DNA of 64,000 nucleotides from JACKEQ01 sp041389565. GTDB taxonomy: Bacteria > Myxococcota_A > UBA796 > GCA-2862545. How positions within the stretch are numbered: position 1 is the first letter of the stretch; the number at the start of each line of letters is the position of its first letter. A program made the position numbers and the translations under genes. Where the stretch lies: positions 262,418-326,417 of the forward strand of contig JAWKRP010000006.1 in NCBI GenBank assembly GCA_041389565.1, in the 5' to 3' direction. The notes under the pieces are model-generated. The model was given only the letters and a program-made list of their open reading frames with translations, did not search any database and was not told where the DNA came from. This document shows, in pieces, positions 10,301-18,471 of this stretch.

Positions 10301-11230
10301 CTCGACATCCTGGGCGTCACGGTCGCGGGAATCCGCCCCTTGCTGAACTCGGTCGACGCGACCGACTCGATGCTGACCTTCGACGGCACCGTGTCGCTGG
10401 GGAACCTCGACATCAATGGCCGCAACCACCTTCGGCCCGTGAACGGCGGGTGCATCCACGGCTCGTCGGGAGCCACGCTGTTCCTCGACGACGTGAACAT
10501 GCAGAACTGCCGGGCGACCGGGGGAGGGGGGGCGATCTACATCCAGGGCGGTTTCGTCGGGATGAGCGGCGGGTCGATCGTCGACGCGATCTCCCAGGAG
10601 AACGGCGGCGGAATCCTGTGTGAGAACCAGGCCGCCGTGTTGATCGTCGATGCCGAGCTGTCGGACAACAACGGTGGGTCGAACGGCGGTGCGATCTACG
10701 CCGACGACTGCGATGTCGCGCTCGACACCGTCGTCCTGCTGTCCAACTCGACCTCCGGGCGCGGCGGTGGTGTCCGCATGGTGGGCGGTGGCGATCTCGA
10801 TGCGTCGAACGTCGAGATCCAGAACAACCAGGCGAGCATCGCCGGTGGCGGCATCGCCTTCGGGGGCGGGAGCCACACCCTCGATGGGTGCAACTTCACC
10901 CAGAACAACTCCCCCACCAGCGGCGCGGCGATCGAGACGCGCCAGTCCGCGTCGGTGCTGATCACGGGCAGCACGGTGTCGGGTCACACGAGCACGGGCG
11001 GGGCGATGCTGGTCACCGCCAACTCGTCCGTCGACATCCGCCAGTCACTCGTGTTCGGGAACGTCGCTGGTGCGGAGGTGAGCGGGATCAATGCTGGCCT
11101 GTTCTCCGGCAACACCAACTGGAACGCCTCGCCGAACAACACCACGGACGTGATCCTGTCGCTGGGCCCGAACTACAACCAGCCGGGCTCACAGCCCGGC
11201 TTCAGCTGCAACCAGAGCATGTGTCAGTAG
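7397..11230 (+). CDS. Giant MopE-like lipoprotein: 14 metal-binding repeats plus right-handed beta-helix
   Basis: 1277 residues from a TTG start at 7397 preceded directly by GGGGGGA. The signal ends at lipobox VLVSGC, giving mature CIWIGEG. Between about residues 45 and 930 there are 14 copies of a Cys/Asp repeat of the form GDCDD...P.A.E...D.ID.DCDG, alternating with Asp-rich loops such as DGDGDGYG. This is the putative metal-binding motif of Methylococcus MopE and many myxobacterial surface proteins. The last ~330 residues are short Gly/Asn-rich repeats (GGGAIYIQGG, GGAIYADDC, GGGVRMVGGG, GGGIAFGGG) typical of a parallel beta-helix. It is likely a surface-anchored Ca/Cu-binding protein. Confidence 0.9.
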   Translation: MRFIWCVLVSGCIWIGEGDQTGRELAICTESPGDPDCEGVEPPVPTPPVTVSCFTDGDGDGYGAGDAIPTEGACGSGLSSNSDDCDDADGNVSPAAVETCGNDIDEDCDDVVGASVTAYTDADGDGFGVGAPIVACGLSPGLAALAGDCDDTSAAINPTATEGVADGVDQDCDGFEACPVDLDGDGVATTAITAPGALDCPEIVGPEDCADADPTTYPGAAEVIGDGVDQDCDGAETCFADDDDDGFGDAGSPYVSTTAGLDCDAELGRASVGGDCNDDDASIHPDAEEVCDDAIDHDCSGDPGGGSWYIDADGDGWGDDATLDTSCESPGSSYVADGGDCNDGDMAIHPTATEDPVDGVDQDCNGTELCYADLDEDGVGAGPVQGTLTCDGPFESNVAGDCDDQCDACLPGGVEVCDGLDNDCSGSADDGAIDPVTWYLDSDLDGYGVDDPNTNVESCTAPSGFAALAGDCSAMMSTINPGATEICGDSIDQNCDGDDAGASYWEDLDGDGFGAGTPEITCTPATNQVANGTDCDDTKPEAFPGNPVLVVGDGIDNDCSGAEECYPDADGDGFAADTAPIVAGPTATSCGALATQRGDCGPTNAMVNPLATETAGNAIDENCDGMRLCYVDDDGDMHGSTADAPETVAVCANGHAVMADDCDDSNASVYMGASEVPGNTIDENCDNQYLCYVDSDLDGYTGGATQTVAAACTSLLLGDCLDSNATVFPGATELCDGLDNDCNLVLPSTEQDSDSDRWLACTNYVGTAPNLDGGGDCAPTDPTRNPGVSEVVGNDIDEDCDLAFDCYQDGDDDGQGSGTVVPAATGCSTAPLVAANANDCDDSDSLVFLGAMERCNGIDDSCDGDIPTNEIDGDTDGFVTCGNWVGGTGMSGGDCNDANPTTYPGAPEACDNVDSNCNGSSDEAGVVSVGFEIFTDLADAIDNAPHALPIRVCGVVGGHDLAAPGVGDLDILGVTVAGIRPLLNSVDATDSMLTFDGTVSLGNLDINGRNHLRPVNGGCIHGSSGATLFLDDVNMQNCRATGGGGAIYIQGGFVGMSGGSIVDAISQENGGGILCENQAAVLIVDAELSDNNGGSNGGAIYADDCDVALDTVVLLSNSTSGRGGGVRMVGGGDLDASNVEIQNNQASIAGGGIAFGGGSHTLDGCNFTQNNSPTSGAAIETRQSASVLITGSTVSGHTSTGGAMLVTANSSVDIRQSLVFGNVAGAEVSGINAGLFSGNTNWNASPNNTTDVILSLGPNYNQPGSQPGFSCNQSMCQ

Positions 11231-11245
11231 GGGCCGTAGGGCGCG

Positions 11246-13027
11246 CTACTGCACCTTGCAGATGTTCATCACGTCGACGCACTTCAGCGACACCGTCTTC
11301 CCGGCGGTGATCCGCACGGTCGATCCGCCGTCGACGCCGTCCACGACGATCGAGTAGGTACCCTCGGGCACGTCCTGGCTCGAGCGGTACGACTGGCCGG
11401 TGACGGACGAGCGGAGCTCGACGCGTGTGGCGTCGGTGAACGTGAAGCGCCCGCCCGTGGGCTGTGGTGGAGGCACGGGCACCGGAGGGGGCGCAGGGAC
11501 CGGAACGGGCGCGGGATCGGGTGCGGGCGTGGGCGCGGGTGTCGGCTTGGGCACCGGCGTCGGCTTGGGGACCGGAGTGGGCTTCGGCACCGGCTTCGCG
11601 ATGGGCTCCGGTACGGGTTCCGGGACCGGATCGGGCTCGGGGACCGGCTCGGGATCGGGCTCGGGGACCGGATCAGGCTCGGGCACGGGGTCGGGAGTGG
11701 CCACGGGCACGGGGGTCGGCGCGACCGTGGGCTCCGGATCGGCCGTCTCCGTCGCGCCCGGCACGAACACAGCCGCGAGCACCACGATGCCGACGCCCGC
11801 CACGAAGATGCCGCCGCCCATCACCAGCAGGCCGAACATCGCGAACATGCGCCCGCCGGAGCCCGCTGCGACGGGCTCTTCTTCGGGCTCCACCTCGGGA
11901 GCCACGTCGGTGTCGAAGTCTTCGGGCCCCACCGTGACCGCGCTGTTCATCGAGGTCTCGGCCGTCTTCGGAGCGATCGAGCTCGTGGCGGGATCGAGGC
12001 TTCCCGTGCGTTCGTCGGTGGGAGGACGCGAGCGCACCCCGCTCACCCACGGGATCTGGCTGATCTCGTCAGGCGGACGCACTCCGCGCGTCATGCTGCG
12101 CGCGACATCCGCCGCAGGGGTCGCGAGACCCAGCACGGTGTCGTGCACCCGACCCATCGGGCGCGGTGGAGCGAGCTCGCCGGCACCCGACCGCGCGATC
12201 GACTCGGGGGGCGTTCCGTCGAGCACCTCGATGATCGCGGCACAGTCGGGCAGGCGTGCGTTCGGATCGACCAGGATCAGCCCGTCGATGCACGCGGCCA
12301 CGGCGTCCGGCACGTCGGGGTTGAGCTCCTGGATCGGCGTGTACTTCCCCTGCGCGACGTTCGCGAACAGCATCAGCATGTCGGCGCCGTCGAACGGCGT
12401 GTTCCCGCACATCAACTCGTACAGGATGCAGCCGAGGCTGTAGAGATCCGCGCGCCGATCGACCGTGGACGCGTCGCGAATCTGCTCGGGCGCCATGTAG
12501 GCGGGCGTTCCCATCGTCATGCCCGTGCGCGTGCGCTTGAAGTCGGACGAGTCGAGCTTCGCGAGCCCGAAGTCGGTGACCTTCGGCTCCACACCGTCGT
12601 CGGTGACCGCCAGCATCACGTTGCCGGGCTTCAGGTCGCGGTGGATCAACCCCTTGCTGTGCGCGTGCCCCACACCGCTCACGACGCCCCGGAACAGGGT
12701 GAGCGCCTCGTCGAGGGTGGGGCGGTAGCGCGTCAGCCACTCGTCCATCGCGGGACCGTCGATGTACTCCATCAGCAGGCCGGGAGACCCGCCGAGGTCG
12801 AGCACGTCGCTCACCGACACCACGTTCGAGTGCCGCAGGGTGGCCTGGACGCGCCCCTCCATCACCAGGCGGTCGCGGACCTCCTGCTTCATGATGGTGA
12901 GCACCTTCAGCGCGTGCGACGTTCCGAGCGTCTGGTGCTCGACGCGGTACACGACGGCCATGCCGCCTTCACCGAGCTTCTCGACGATGCGGTAGCGATC
13001 GACTTCGTACCCGGTCGGCAGCAGCAC
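11246..13027 (-). CDS. Membrane-anchored Ser/Thr protein kinase with PEGA-like sensor domain
   Basis: 593 residues from a GTG that directly follows the TGA of 13028-13855 (TGAGTG), so translation is probably coupled. The kinase domain (about 10-265) has GEGGMAVVYRV, HRDLKPGNVML, DFGLAKL and TMGTPAYMAPEQI. A cytosolic linker leads to one transmembrane helix near residue 410, then a ~100-residue linker of repeated PDPVPEP/KPTPVP units. The C-terminal beta-domain (about 525-593, containing SSQDVPEGTYSIVVDG) resembles a PEGA domain. Family knowledge: Hanks-type kinase signalling. The neighbouring repeat protein is a candidate partner. Confidence 0.94.
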   Translation of the reverse strand: MLLPTGYEVDRYRIVEKLGEGGMAVVYRVEHQTLGTSHALKVLTIMKQEVRDRLVMEGRVQATLRHSNVVSVSDVLDLGGSPGLLMEYIDGPAMDEWLTRYRPTLDEALTLFRGVVSGVGHAHSKGLIHRDLKPGNVMLAVTDDGVEPKVTDFGLAKLDSSDFKRTRTGMTMGTPAYMAPEQIRDASTVDRRADLYSLGCILYELMCGNTPFDGADMLMLFANVAQGKYTPIQELNPDVPDAVAACIDGLILVDPNARLPDCAAIIEVLDGTPPESIARSGAGELAPPRPMGRVHDTVLGLATPAADVARSMTRGVRPPDEISQIPWVSGVRSRPPTDERTGSLDPATSSIAPKTAETSMNSAVTVGPEDFDTDVAPEVEPEEEPVAAGSGGRMFAMFGLLVMGGGIFVAGVGIVVLAAVFVPGATETADPEPTVAPTPVPVATPDPVPEPDPVPEPDPEPVPEPDPVPEPVPEPIAKPVPKPTPVPKPTPVPKPTPAPTPAPDPAPVPVPAPPPVPVPPPQPTGGRFTFTDATRVELRSSVTGQSYRSSQDVPEGTYSIVVDGVDGGSTVRITAGKTVSLKCVDVMNICKVQ

Positions 13028-13855
13028 TCAGAACTTCCCGGACAGCACGAACGAGGTGGTTCCGAGCCCCACGCCTGCGACGCCGGCCACACCGGATGCG
13101 ATCACGAGCGTGTTCGTGAGCGACCGCTTGCTGCGCGACTCCGCCACCGAAGTGCTGTTCGCCCAGCCGCCGTGCGTGACCGCGCCGCCCGCGTACAGGC
13201 CCCCCGCGACCGCGAGGCAGGCGCCCGCTCCGACCAGCAGGGGAACGTTCGGCCCGCCGCCACCGGCCTTCGCGGGGCCTCCGTTCCCGGCCTTCTCGTA
13301 CTCGGGCAGGGGAGCGCCCGGCGTGAGCAGGGTGGTCTCGATGACCGCACCCCGCCCGTCGAACAACTGGAAGATCGCGGGCAGAGCGGTCTTCCGGTTC
13401 AGAGAGCCCGACCCGTCGAGCTTGATCGACCCCACCTTCGGGCGCGGCACGAGCTCGGTGGTACCGGCGTCGGGATCGACCTCCGCGTACGTCGCGAGCA
13501 GCGGGTTCCCCTCGGGCACGAGGTCGGTCGGGAACGTGTACGCCGGCTCGATCGCGCGCGCGGCCGCGAAGCTCCGCGCTGCGTCGGGGCTGTTGCGCTC
13601 CAGGAACAACGCGAGCCCGGACACGCGGTGGAACTCCGCGGCGGTGGTTCGCGAGATGGGCTCGTTCAGGCACTCGAGGTGGCGCTTCGCTTCGGTGTGC
13701 GAGGCCTGGAACGACTCCACCTCGAGCTTGCCGAACGCGAGCCCTGCGGACTCCAGGGCTCCGAGCAGATCGGCGTTCCGCGACGCCCGCTCGCACTCCG
13801 CGCGGCCGATCGAGGGCAGCACGAGCGCGATCACGAACAGGAAGCGGTAGACCAT
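13028..13855 (-). CDS. Secreted helical-repeat protein, kinase-linked family
   Basis: 275 residues from the ATG that begins a good signal peptide (MVYRFLFVIALVLPSIGRA); an upstream in-frame start exists but would bury the signal. A single ~85-residue helical unit (AAEFHRVSGLALFL...AARSFAAARAIEP) matches the duplicated unit in 2949-4313. A beta-like stretch (GSIKLDGSG...AIFQLFDGRGAVIETTLL) and two C-terminal hydrophobic segments follow, ending VLSGKF. It lies immediately upstream of the kinase 11246-13027 and is probably in the same operon. The function is unknown. Confidence 0.85.
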   Translation of the reverse strand: MVYRFLFVIALVLPSIGRAECERASRNADLLGALESAGLAFGKLEVESFQASHTEAKRHLECLNEPISRTTAAEFHRVSGLALFLERNSPDAARSFAAARAIEPAYTFPTDLVPEGNPLLATYAEVDPDAGTTELVPRPKVGSIKLDGSGSLNRKTALPAIFQLFDGRGAVIETTLLTPGAPLPEYEKAGNGGPAKAGGGGPNVPLLVGAGACLAVAGGLYAGGAVTHGGWANSTSVAESRSKRSLTNTLVIASGVAGVAGVGLGTTSFVLSGKF

Positions 13856-13937
13856 CGGGTTCCTCACCGGGAGACGGTACCCGAGTCGGGCCGGTCCTGC
13901 GAGGGCTCGATCCCACTCCGGCGGGTTAGGCGGGCGC

Positions 13938-14615
13938 ATGGGTGTCGACCTGGTCCTGTCGAGTGGCTTCCTCGCGTTCGCCGCTCAGGCAGGTGTGCTG
14001 CGCGCTGTCGAGGAGTGTGGGATCGAGGTCGATGCCGTGTGTGGCACGTCGTCTGGAGCGCTCGCCGGCTCGCTGTGGGTCGCCGGGATGCCCGCGGAGG
14101 AGATCTTCACCCGGCTCACGGCTTCGGCGCCGCTTCGGCGCGTGCGCCCGTCCGCCACTCCATGGCGGGGTCTGCTGTCCATGGCGCCCGTGATCCGGGA
14201 GCTCGAGGCCGACCTCCCCGCCGCGTTCTCGGACCTCGGTCGCCCCTTCGCCGTGGGCGTGATCGACCCGTCGCGCACGCCACGCCTGCTCTCCGGCGGC
14301 CCGCTTCCCCGTGCGGTCGCGGCGTCGTGCGCCATCCCGGGCCTGTTCGGCGCGGTCGAGATCGACGGGCAGCGCTTCGCCGATGGTGGTGTGGTCGACC
14401 GGCTCGGCCTGGGCGCGTGGAGAGCGCTTCGACCCCACTCGGAGGTCGTCGTACACGTGGTGGATCGCTCCTCGGGTGGTGAAGAGGCCGACCTCGAGGG
14501 CCTGCGCGTCATCCGCAGCCCGAGGTCGGGCGCGCAGCTGTGGTCGCTCGGAGATGCGCGCGCCCGGTACGAGCGCGCGCGGGCGGAGGCCACCTCGGTG
14601 CTGCGGGGCCTCTGA
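13938..14615 (+). CDS. Patatin-like phospholipase family protein
   Basis: 225 residues. The serine nucleophile motif is GTSSGA, the oxyanion-region glycine segment is SSGFLAFAAQAGVL, and the catalytic aspartate is in FADGGVVD, so the Ser-Asp dyad is complete. No signal peptide is visible, so it is probably a cytosolic lipid acyl hydrolase. It is divergent from the kinase-linked gene (82 bp between starts) and ends 6 bp before a convergent gene. Confidence 0.88.
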   Translation: MGVDLVLSSGFLAFAAQAGVLRAVEECGIEVDAVCGTSSGALAGSLWVAGMPAEEIFTRLTASAPLRRVRPSATPWRGLLSMAPVIRELEADLPAAFSDLGRPFAVGVIDPSRTPRLLSGGPLPRAVAASCAIPGLFGAVEIDGQRFADGGVVDRLGLGAWRALRPHSEVVVHVVDRSSGGEEADLEGLRVIRSPRSGAQLWSLGDARARYERARAEATSVLRGL

Positions 14616-14621
14616 CCCGGA

Positions 14622-15389
14622 CTACCAGATCACGGCCGCCGTGAGCGCGAGCCCCGACAGGACCGTACCGAACGCCCCGCCCAGCACGATTCCGGCGAAC
14701 CACCACCCGTACTCGCGCGTCAGGGAGACCTCGGCGAGGCCCGCCTCCAGCGCGGGCGCCGGCATGGTGGGCGCGATCGCGACGGGGTGTGCGGGGGCCT
14801 GGACACGTGCCTCGACGTGGTGCGGGGTGGCCGCCCGGGGGTCACGAGCGTCGTCGACGTTCAGCGTGACCGGACCGCGCTGGATGACGGCGTGCTGGGA
14901 CGGCAGTGGACGGGCGGCGGGCCGCTCGACCTGCACCTGGCGATGCTCGGGCTTGCGCGCGTGGATCACGTGGCGCTGCGGTGCGGCCATGGGCGTCGCC
15001 GTGGAGCGGTTCGCGGCCTGCGGGCTCTGGGGGGACGGACGCCCCGTGACGCCCGCGCGGCGACGCAGGACCGTGATCACGCGCCGCACGTCGGGGTGGG
15101 TGGGGACCGCATCGTCGAGGAAGCTGCGCCGCTCGACCTGGAGCGTGGGCAGGTCGTCGTCGGCGCGGGCTGGCGCGCGTGGGGACGGCGCCGCGGTGCG
15201 CGGGGACGGTCGACGATCCGGGCCGCGGGATGGCTCCGTGACGTCCTCCACCTCCGTGTCGACTTCGGTGGCGAGCTCGTCGGGCTCGAGCCAGAAGCTG
15301 ACCTTCTCGTGGGAGGTTCGCGTCCAGGCGCCGCCGTGGTGAGCGGGAGTCCGCAGGTGATCCCGCGGTTCGTTGGAGAGAGTGCGCAT
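14622..15389 (-). CDS. Hypothetical low-complexity protein with C-terminal membrane anchor
   Basis: 255 residues, rich in Arg, Pro, Ala and His and largely predicted disordered, ending in one hydrophobic helix (WWFAGIVLGGAFGTVLSGLALTAAV by position near the C-terminus). This tail-anchored arrangement puts the long N-terminal part in the cytosol. No family is recognised. The low-complexity composition weakens the gene call, but the AT-rich promoter-like sequence just upstream and the packing against the neighbour's stop support it. Confidence 0.6.
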   Translation of the reverse strand: MRTLSNEPRDHLRTPAHHGGAWTRTSHEKVSFWLEPDELATEVDTEVEDVTEPSRGPDRRPSPRTAAPSPRAPARADDDLPTLQVERRSFLDDAVPTHPDVRRVITVLRRRAGVTGRPSPQSPQAANRSTATPMAAPQRHVIHARKPEHRQVQVERPAARPLPSQHAVIQRGPVTLNVDDARDPRAATPHHVEARVQAPAHPVAIAPTMPAPALEAGLAEVSLTREYGWWFAGIVLGGAFGTVLSGLALTAAVIW

Positions 15390-15416
15390 AGAAGTCCCAC
15401 AGAGGTGAGGCGGGGT

Positions 15417-15447
15417 ATTATATGCGCCGGGGTTGGCGTTCTGTCCA
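15417..15447 (-). promoter_or_regulatory. Candidate sigma-70-type promoter for 14622-15389
   Basis: On the minus strand, TGGACA (15442-15447) and a perfect TATAAT (15417-15422) are separated by 19 bp, slightly longer than ideal, and lie 28 bp upstream of the ATG. An exact TATAAT is conspicuous in such GC-rich DNA. It sits between two divergent starts. Confidence 0.4.
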
Positions 15448-15470
15448 GCAAAACGCGATAGTTCGTCGCC

Positions 15471-15689
15471 ATGGACCCAGTCACACTCGGCATCCTCGGC
15501 GGAATCGCCGTCGTCCTGATCCTGTTGCTCCTCACCGTCTGGGTGGTGCGCGCGTGGATCCGCACGCTCAAGCTCATGATGAAGCTCGCGTTCTACGGCT
15601 TCGTCACGCTCGTGATCGTCGGCGCGGTGGCGGCGGGGGCCGCCTGGTTCCTCTACGGAGACCAGATCCGGTTGATGCTCGCCGGGTGA
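15471..15689 (+). CDS. Small two-helix membrane protein
   Basis: 72 residues with two long hydrophobic helices (ILGGIAVVLILLLLTVWVV and FYGFVTLVIVGAVAAGAAWF) joined by a short basic loop, suggesting a hairpin with the loop in the cytosol. It lies 4 bp upstream of the TonB-dependent receptor and is likely co-transcribed. No family recognised. Confidence 0.7.
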   Translation: MDPVTLGILGGIAVVLILLLLTVWVVRAWIRTLKLMMKLAFYGFVTLVIVGAVAAGAAWFLYGDQIRLMLAG

Positions 15690-15693
15690 GCCC

Positions 15694-18039
15694 GTGCTGC
15701 TCACGCTAGTCGCCGCGCTCGCCGCCGACGGAACGCTGTCCGGTCAGGTGGTGGACACCGACGGCATCCCGGTGCCCGCAGCCGAGGTCGCGCTCGATGG
15801 TCCCGGGCCTTCGGCTCGCATCCAGGTCGGCGCAGACGGGCGATTCTCGCTCTCCCTCCCCGAGGGCGACTGGGACCTGCGCGTGTCGCGCCCCGGGTTC
15901 GTGTCCGCGACGTACCCTGTGCACGTCGACCCCGGCGGGTCGCTGCAGACCGCCTTCGTGCTCGCGCCCCTCCACGTCGAGCAGATCGTCGTGCAGGCCG
16001 AGAACCGTCCGTGGCGCGACGTGGAGCGCGGGGTGCGCCAGGCCGATCCGTCCACGGTCACGGGGCTGTACGAGCTCACCCGTCGGGATCTCGAGTCCAC
16101 GCCGGGCTCGCTCGAGGACATCACGCGGGCCGCACACGCGCTGCCGGGCGTCGTGTCCGACGGCGACCTGTTCGCGGGCTTCCACGTGCGTGGAGGCGAG
16201 CAGCAGGACGTCGTGTTCCTGCTCGACCGCGTGCCGCTCGAGAACCCGTTCCACCTGGCCGGGTTCAACAGCCTGTTCAACCCCGACATGGTCCGATCCG
16301 TGCGATTCTTCGCCGGAGCCGCACCGGCAGACGTGCCGAGCGCCACCAGCGCGGTGGTCGACGTGGCGAGCTGGGACGGCACCCGGGCGTGCGCGGACGA
16401 CGACCCCATGTGCGGAGGTCTCGACGGGTCCGTCGATCTCAGCGCGTCGAGCGCGCGGGGCTTCCTCACCGGGCCCCTCGACCGTCGCGAGCGCTGGACG
16501 TTCGCGCTCGCCGCGCGTCGCACGTACATGGAGGGCTACTTCGCCGTGCTGAAGGCCGCGAACGTGCTCGACCGCGCGTTCGTCGCCCCCGAGTTCAGCG
16601 AGCTCTCCGGTCGGCTCGCGTTCCATCCCGGGTCGCGCCACCGGTTCCTGCTCTCCGCGGTCCAGGCCGGCGATCGGCTCGGTCTGATCGACTCCGAAGA
16701 CGACTCCGCGATCGACTTCGACGGCGCGTTCGAGCTCCGTACGTCCCTCGGGCTCGTCAGCCTCGACCACCGCTACCGATCGCCCGGCCTCACGGTCCAG
16801 ACCACTGCGGCCTACACGCGGGACCGCGCCTTCTCGAACCGCGAGCTCGAGCGCGACACGCTCCAGCGAACCACCCGCCTCCAGCGGCTGTTCCTGCGAT
16901 CCGACGCCATCGTCCCGTTCGGTCCCGACGCCACCCTGAAGCTCGGCGCGGACGCGTCGCGGTTCGCGGTCGACAGCACGGGCTCGATCCAGGACCAGCG
17001 GGCCTTCCCGCGGTGGACGCAGGCCGGAATCGGTGCGTTCGGCTTCCAGGTGGCGGACGTCACGAACGATCCCGACCCGTGGGCGGAAGCCAACGCCTAC
17101 GTCCAGACCGAGGTGGGCGCGGCCTTCGGCAAGCCCCCGCCCGGCGGGCTCATCGTGCCGGGCATCAAGGCCCGCGCGGGCCTTCGGGTCACGTACTCCG
17201 GGCTCGCTGGCGACGTGCTCGCCAGCCCGCGTGCGGGCCTGTCGCTCCCGCTGCCCTCGGGAACCGTACCGAAGGTCTCGGTCGGCCTGTACCAGCGGGT
17301 GCTCCGCGACCCGTTCCAGCTCGCGCCCGGCTACGGCAACCCCGATCTCACGGCCGAGCGCGCGCGGCACGTCGTGGTGGGCGTCGATCAGGGGTTCCCG
17401 CTCCCGGGCACCGGTCGGGGCGGGCTCGTTCGGGTCGAGGTCTACGACATCGCGCTCACCGACCTCGTCGTGAACCCCGACACCGAAGCGGCCGTCCAGG
17501 CGGGGCTCCCGTTCCAGAACGTCGGGAGCGGACACTCCCGTGGGCTCGACGTGATGGTGGCCGCGCGCGGAGGCCGCGCGAACGCGGAGCTCGTGTACGG
17601 CCTGCTCGACACCCGGCGCACCAACCCGCTGAACACGGTCTTCCCGCAGGATCTCGCGCCTCCGCAGGACCAGCGCCACACCTTCTCCGTCGCGGGCGAC
17701 TACGCACCCGTCGAGCGCTGGCGGTTCACGGGCCGGTACACGTTCCACTCGGGCCGCCCGCTGTCCGAGGTCGGCCTGTTGTCGGCCGAGTGGGAGTCCA
17801 TCCAGCTCACCTGCCTCAACTGCGCCCGCATCGGTCCGACGCACAGCATCGACGTGCGCGCCGAGTGGCGGAAGGCCTTCGAGCACTACCGGCTCACGTT
17901 CTACGCGGAGGTGCTGAACGTCGGGAACATCCCGTCCCGCTTCCTGCCCATCCACGACGTGATCGACGGCGAGGTCACCACGAGCTGGCTGAACCACCTG
18001 CCCATGCGGCCGTTCCTCGGTCTGCGCGCCGACTTCTGA
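15694..18039 (+). CDS. TonB-dependent outer-membrane receptor with carboxypeptidase-like N-terminal domain
   Basis: 781 residues from a GTG start with a short signal (VLLTLVAALAADG). Residues ~15-100 form a CarboxypepD-regulatory-like beta-sandwich (LSGQVVDTDGIPVPAAEVAL). A plug domain (~120-230) contains ALPGVVSDGDLFAGFHVRGG and QQDVVFLLDRVPLENPFHL, then a ~550-residue beta-barrel ends in a terminal Phe (GLRADF), the usual outer-membrane sorting signal. The substrate is unknown; no TonB/ExbBD genes are nearby. Confidence 0.92.
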   Translation: MLLTLVAALAADGTLSGQVVDTDGIPVPAAEVALDGPGPSARIQVGADGRFSLSLPEGDWDLRVSRPGFVSATYPVHVDPGGSLQTAFVLAPLHVEQIVVQAENRPWRDVERGVRQADPSTVTGLYELTRRDLESTPGSLEDITRAAHALPGVVSDGDLFAGFHVRGGEQQDVVFLLDRVPLENPFHLAGFNSLFNPDMVRSVRFFAGAAPADVPSATSAVVDVASWDGTRACADDDPMCGGLDGSVDLSASSARGFLTGPLDRRERWTFALAARRTYMEGYFAVLKAANVLDRAFVAPEFSELSGRLAFHPGSRHRFLLSAVQAGDRLGLIDSEDDSAIDFDGAFELRTSLGLVSLDHRYRSPGLTVQTTAAYTRDRAFSNRELERDTLQRTTRLQRLFLRSDAIVPFGPDATLKLGADASRFAVDSTGSIQDQRAFPRWTQAGIGAFGFQVADVTNDPDPWAEANAYVQTEVGAAFGKPPPGGLIVPGIKARAGLRVTYSGLAGDVLASPRAGLSLPLPSGTVPKVSVGLYQRVLRDPFQLAPGYGNPDLTAERARHVVVGVDQGFPLPGTGRGGLVRVEVYDIALTDLVVNPDTEAAVQAGLPFQNVGSGHSRGLDVMVAARGGRANAELVYGLLDTRRTNPLNTVFPQDLAPPQDQRHTFSVAGDYAPVERWRFTGRYTFHSGRPLSEVGLLSAEWESIQLTCLNCARIGPTHSIDVRAEWRKAFEHYRLTFYAEVLNVGNIPSRFLPIHDVIDGEVTTSWLNHLPMRPFLGLRADF

Positions 18040-18116
18040 TTCACGGCGGATTCACACGGCGTCCGCGCGCCTTCGATGTCCGGAGACGACCTTCTCCCTG
18101 CAACCTGGAGGTCGTC

Positions 18117-18446
18117 TTGCATCGTGGAGTCCGCCGAACCGCTGCCGCAGTCGCTGCCGCCGAGCTCGTCCCCGTCCCGCTCCTGGACACCTGGCTCCAG
18201 AACCGCGCCCGCCGCTGGCTCGTGCGGTCCGTGGCCGCCGAGCGGGCCCTCGAGCTCACCGACGACGAGGTGAGCGCGCTCGCCGACGCGCCCATCGAGC
18301 CGCTGCGACGGGTCGCGCTGTGGCCCGTGAAGGCGGTCCTGAAGAAGGTGTTCTTCGTCTACGGCGCGGTCGCCATGGTGCGGGAAGCGCACGAGGTCGC
18401 GAAGCTGCCCGACCGCGTGGGCCCCTTGCCGCCCGAAGGTGCGTGA
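18117..18446 (+). CDS. Small hypothetical protein
   Basis: 109 residues. The TTG at 18117 was chosen because GGAGG lies six bases upstream. The sequence is helical with a hydrophobic centre (ALWPVKAVLKKVFFVYGAVAMV). No family recognised. It follows the receptor gene by 77 bp; that gap holds a direct repeat of GATTCAC. The tandem Pmp3 gene follows directly, so the two may form a membrane-related pair. Confidence 0.6.
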   Translation: MHRGVRRTAAAVAAAELVPVPLLDTWLQNRARRWLVRSVAAERALELTDDEVSALADAPIEPLRRVALWPVKAVLKKVFFVYGAVAMVREAHEVAKLPDRVGPLPPEGA

Positions 18447-18471
18447 GAACCCTTCAGGGGTGGAGGTGGAG

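Noticed and set aside
6665..10987. Very long open reading frame antisense to the MopE-like gene
   Set aside because: It is the complement of repeated GACGGCGAC-type codons; the protein is a monotonous Val/Arg/Asp mix with no domain, while the plus-strand frame has signal, repeats and beta-helix.
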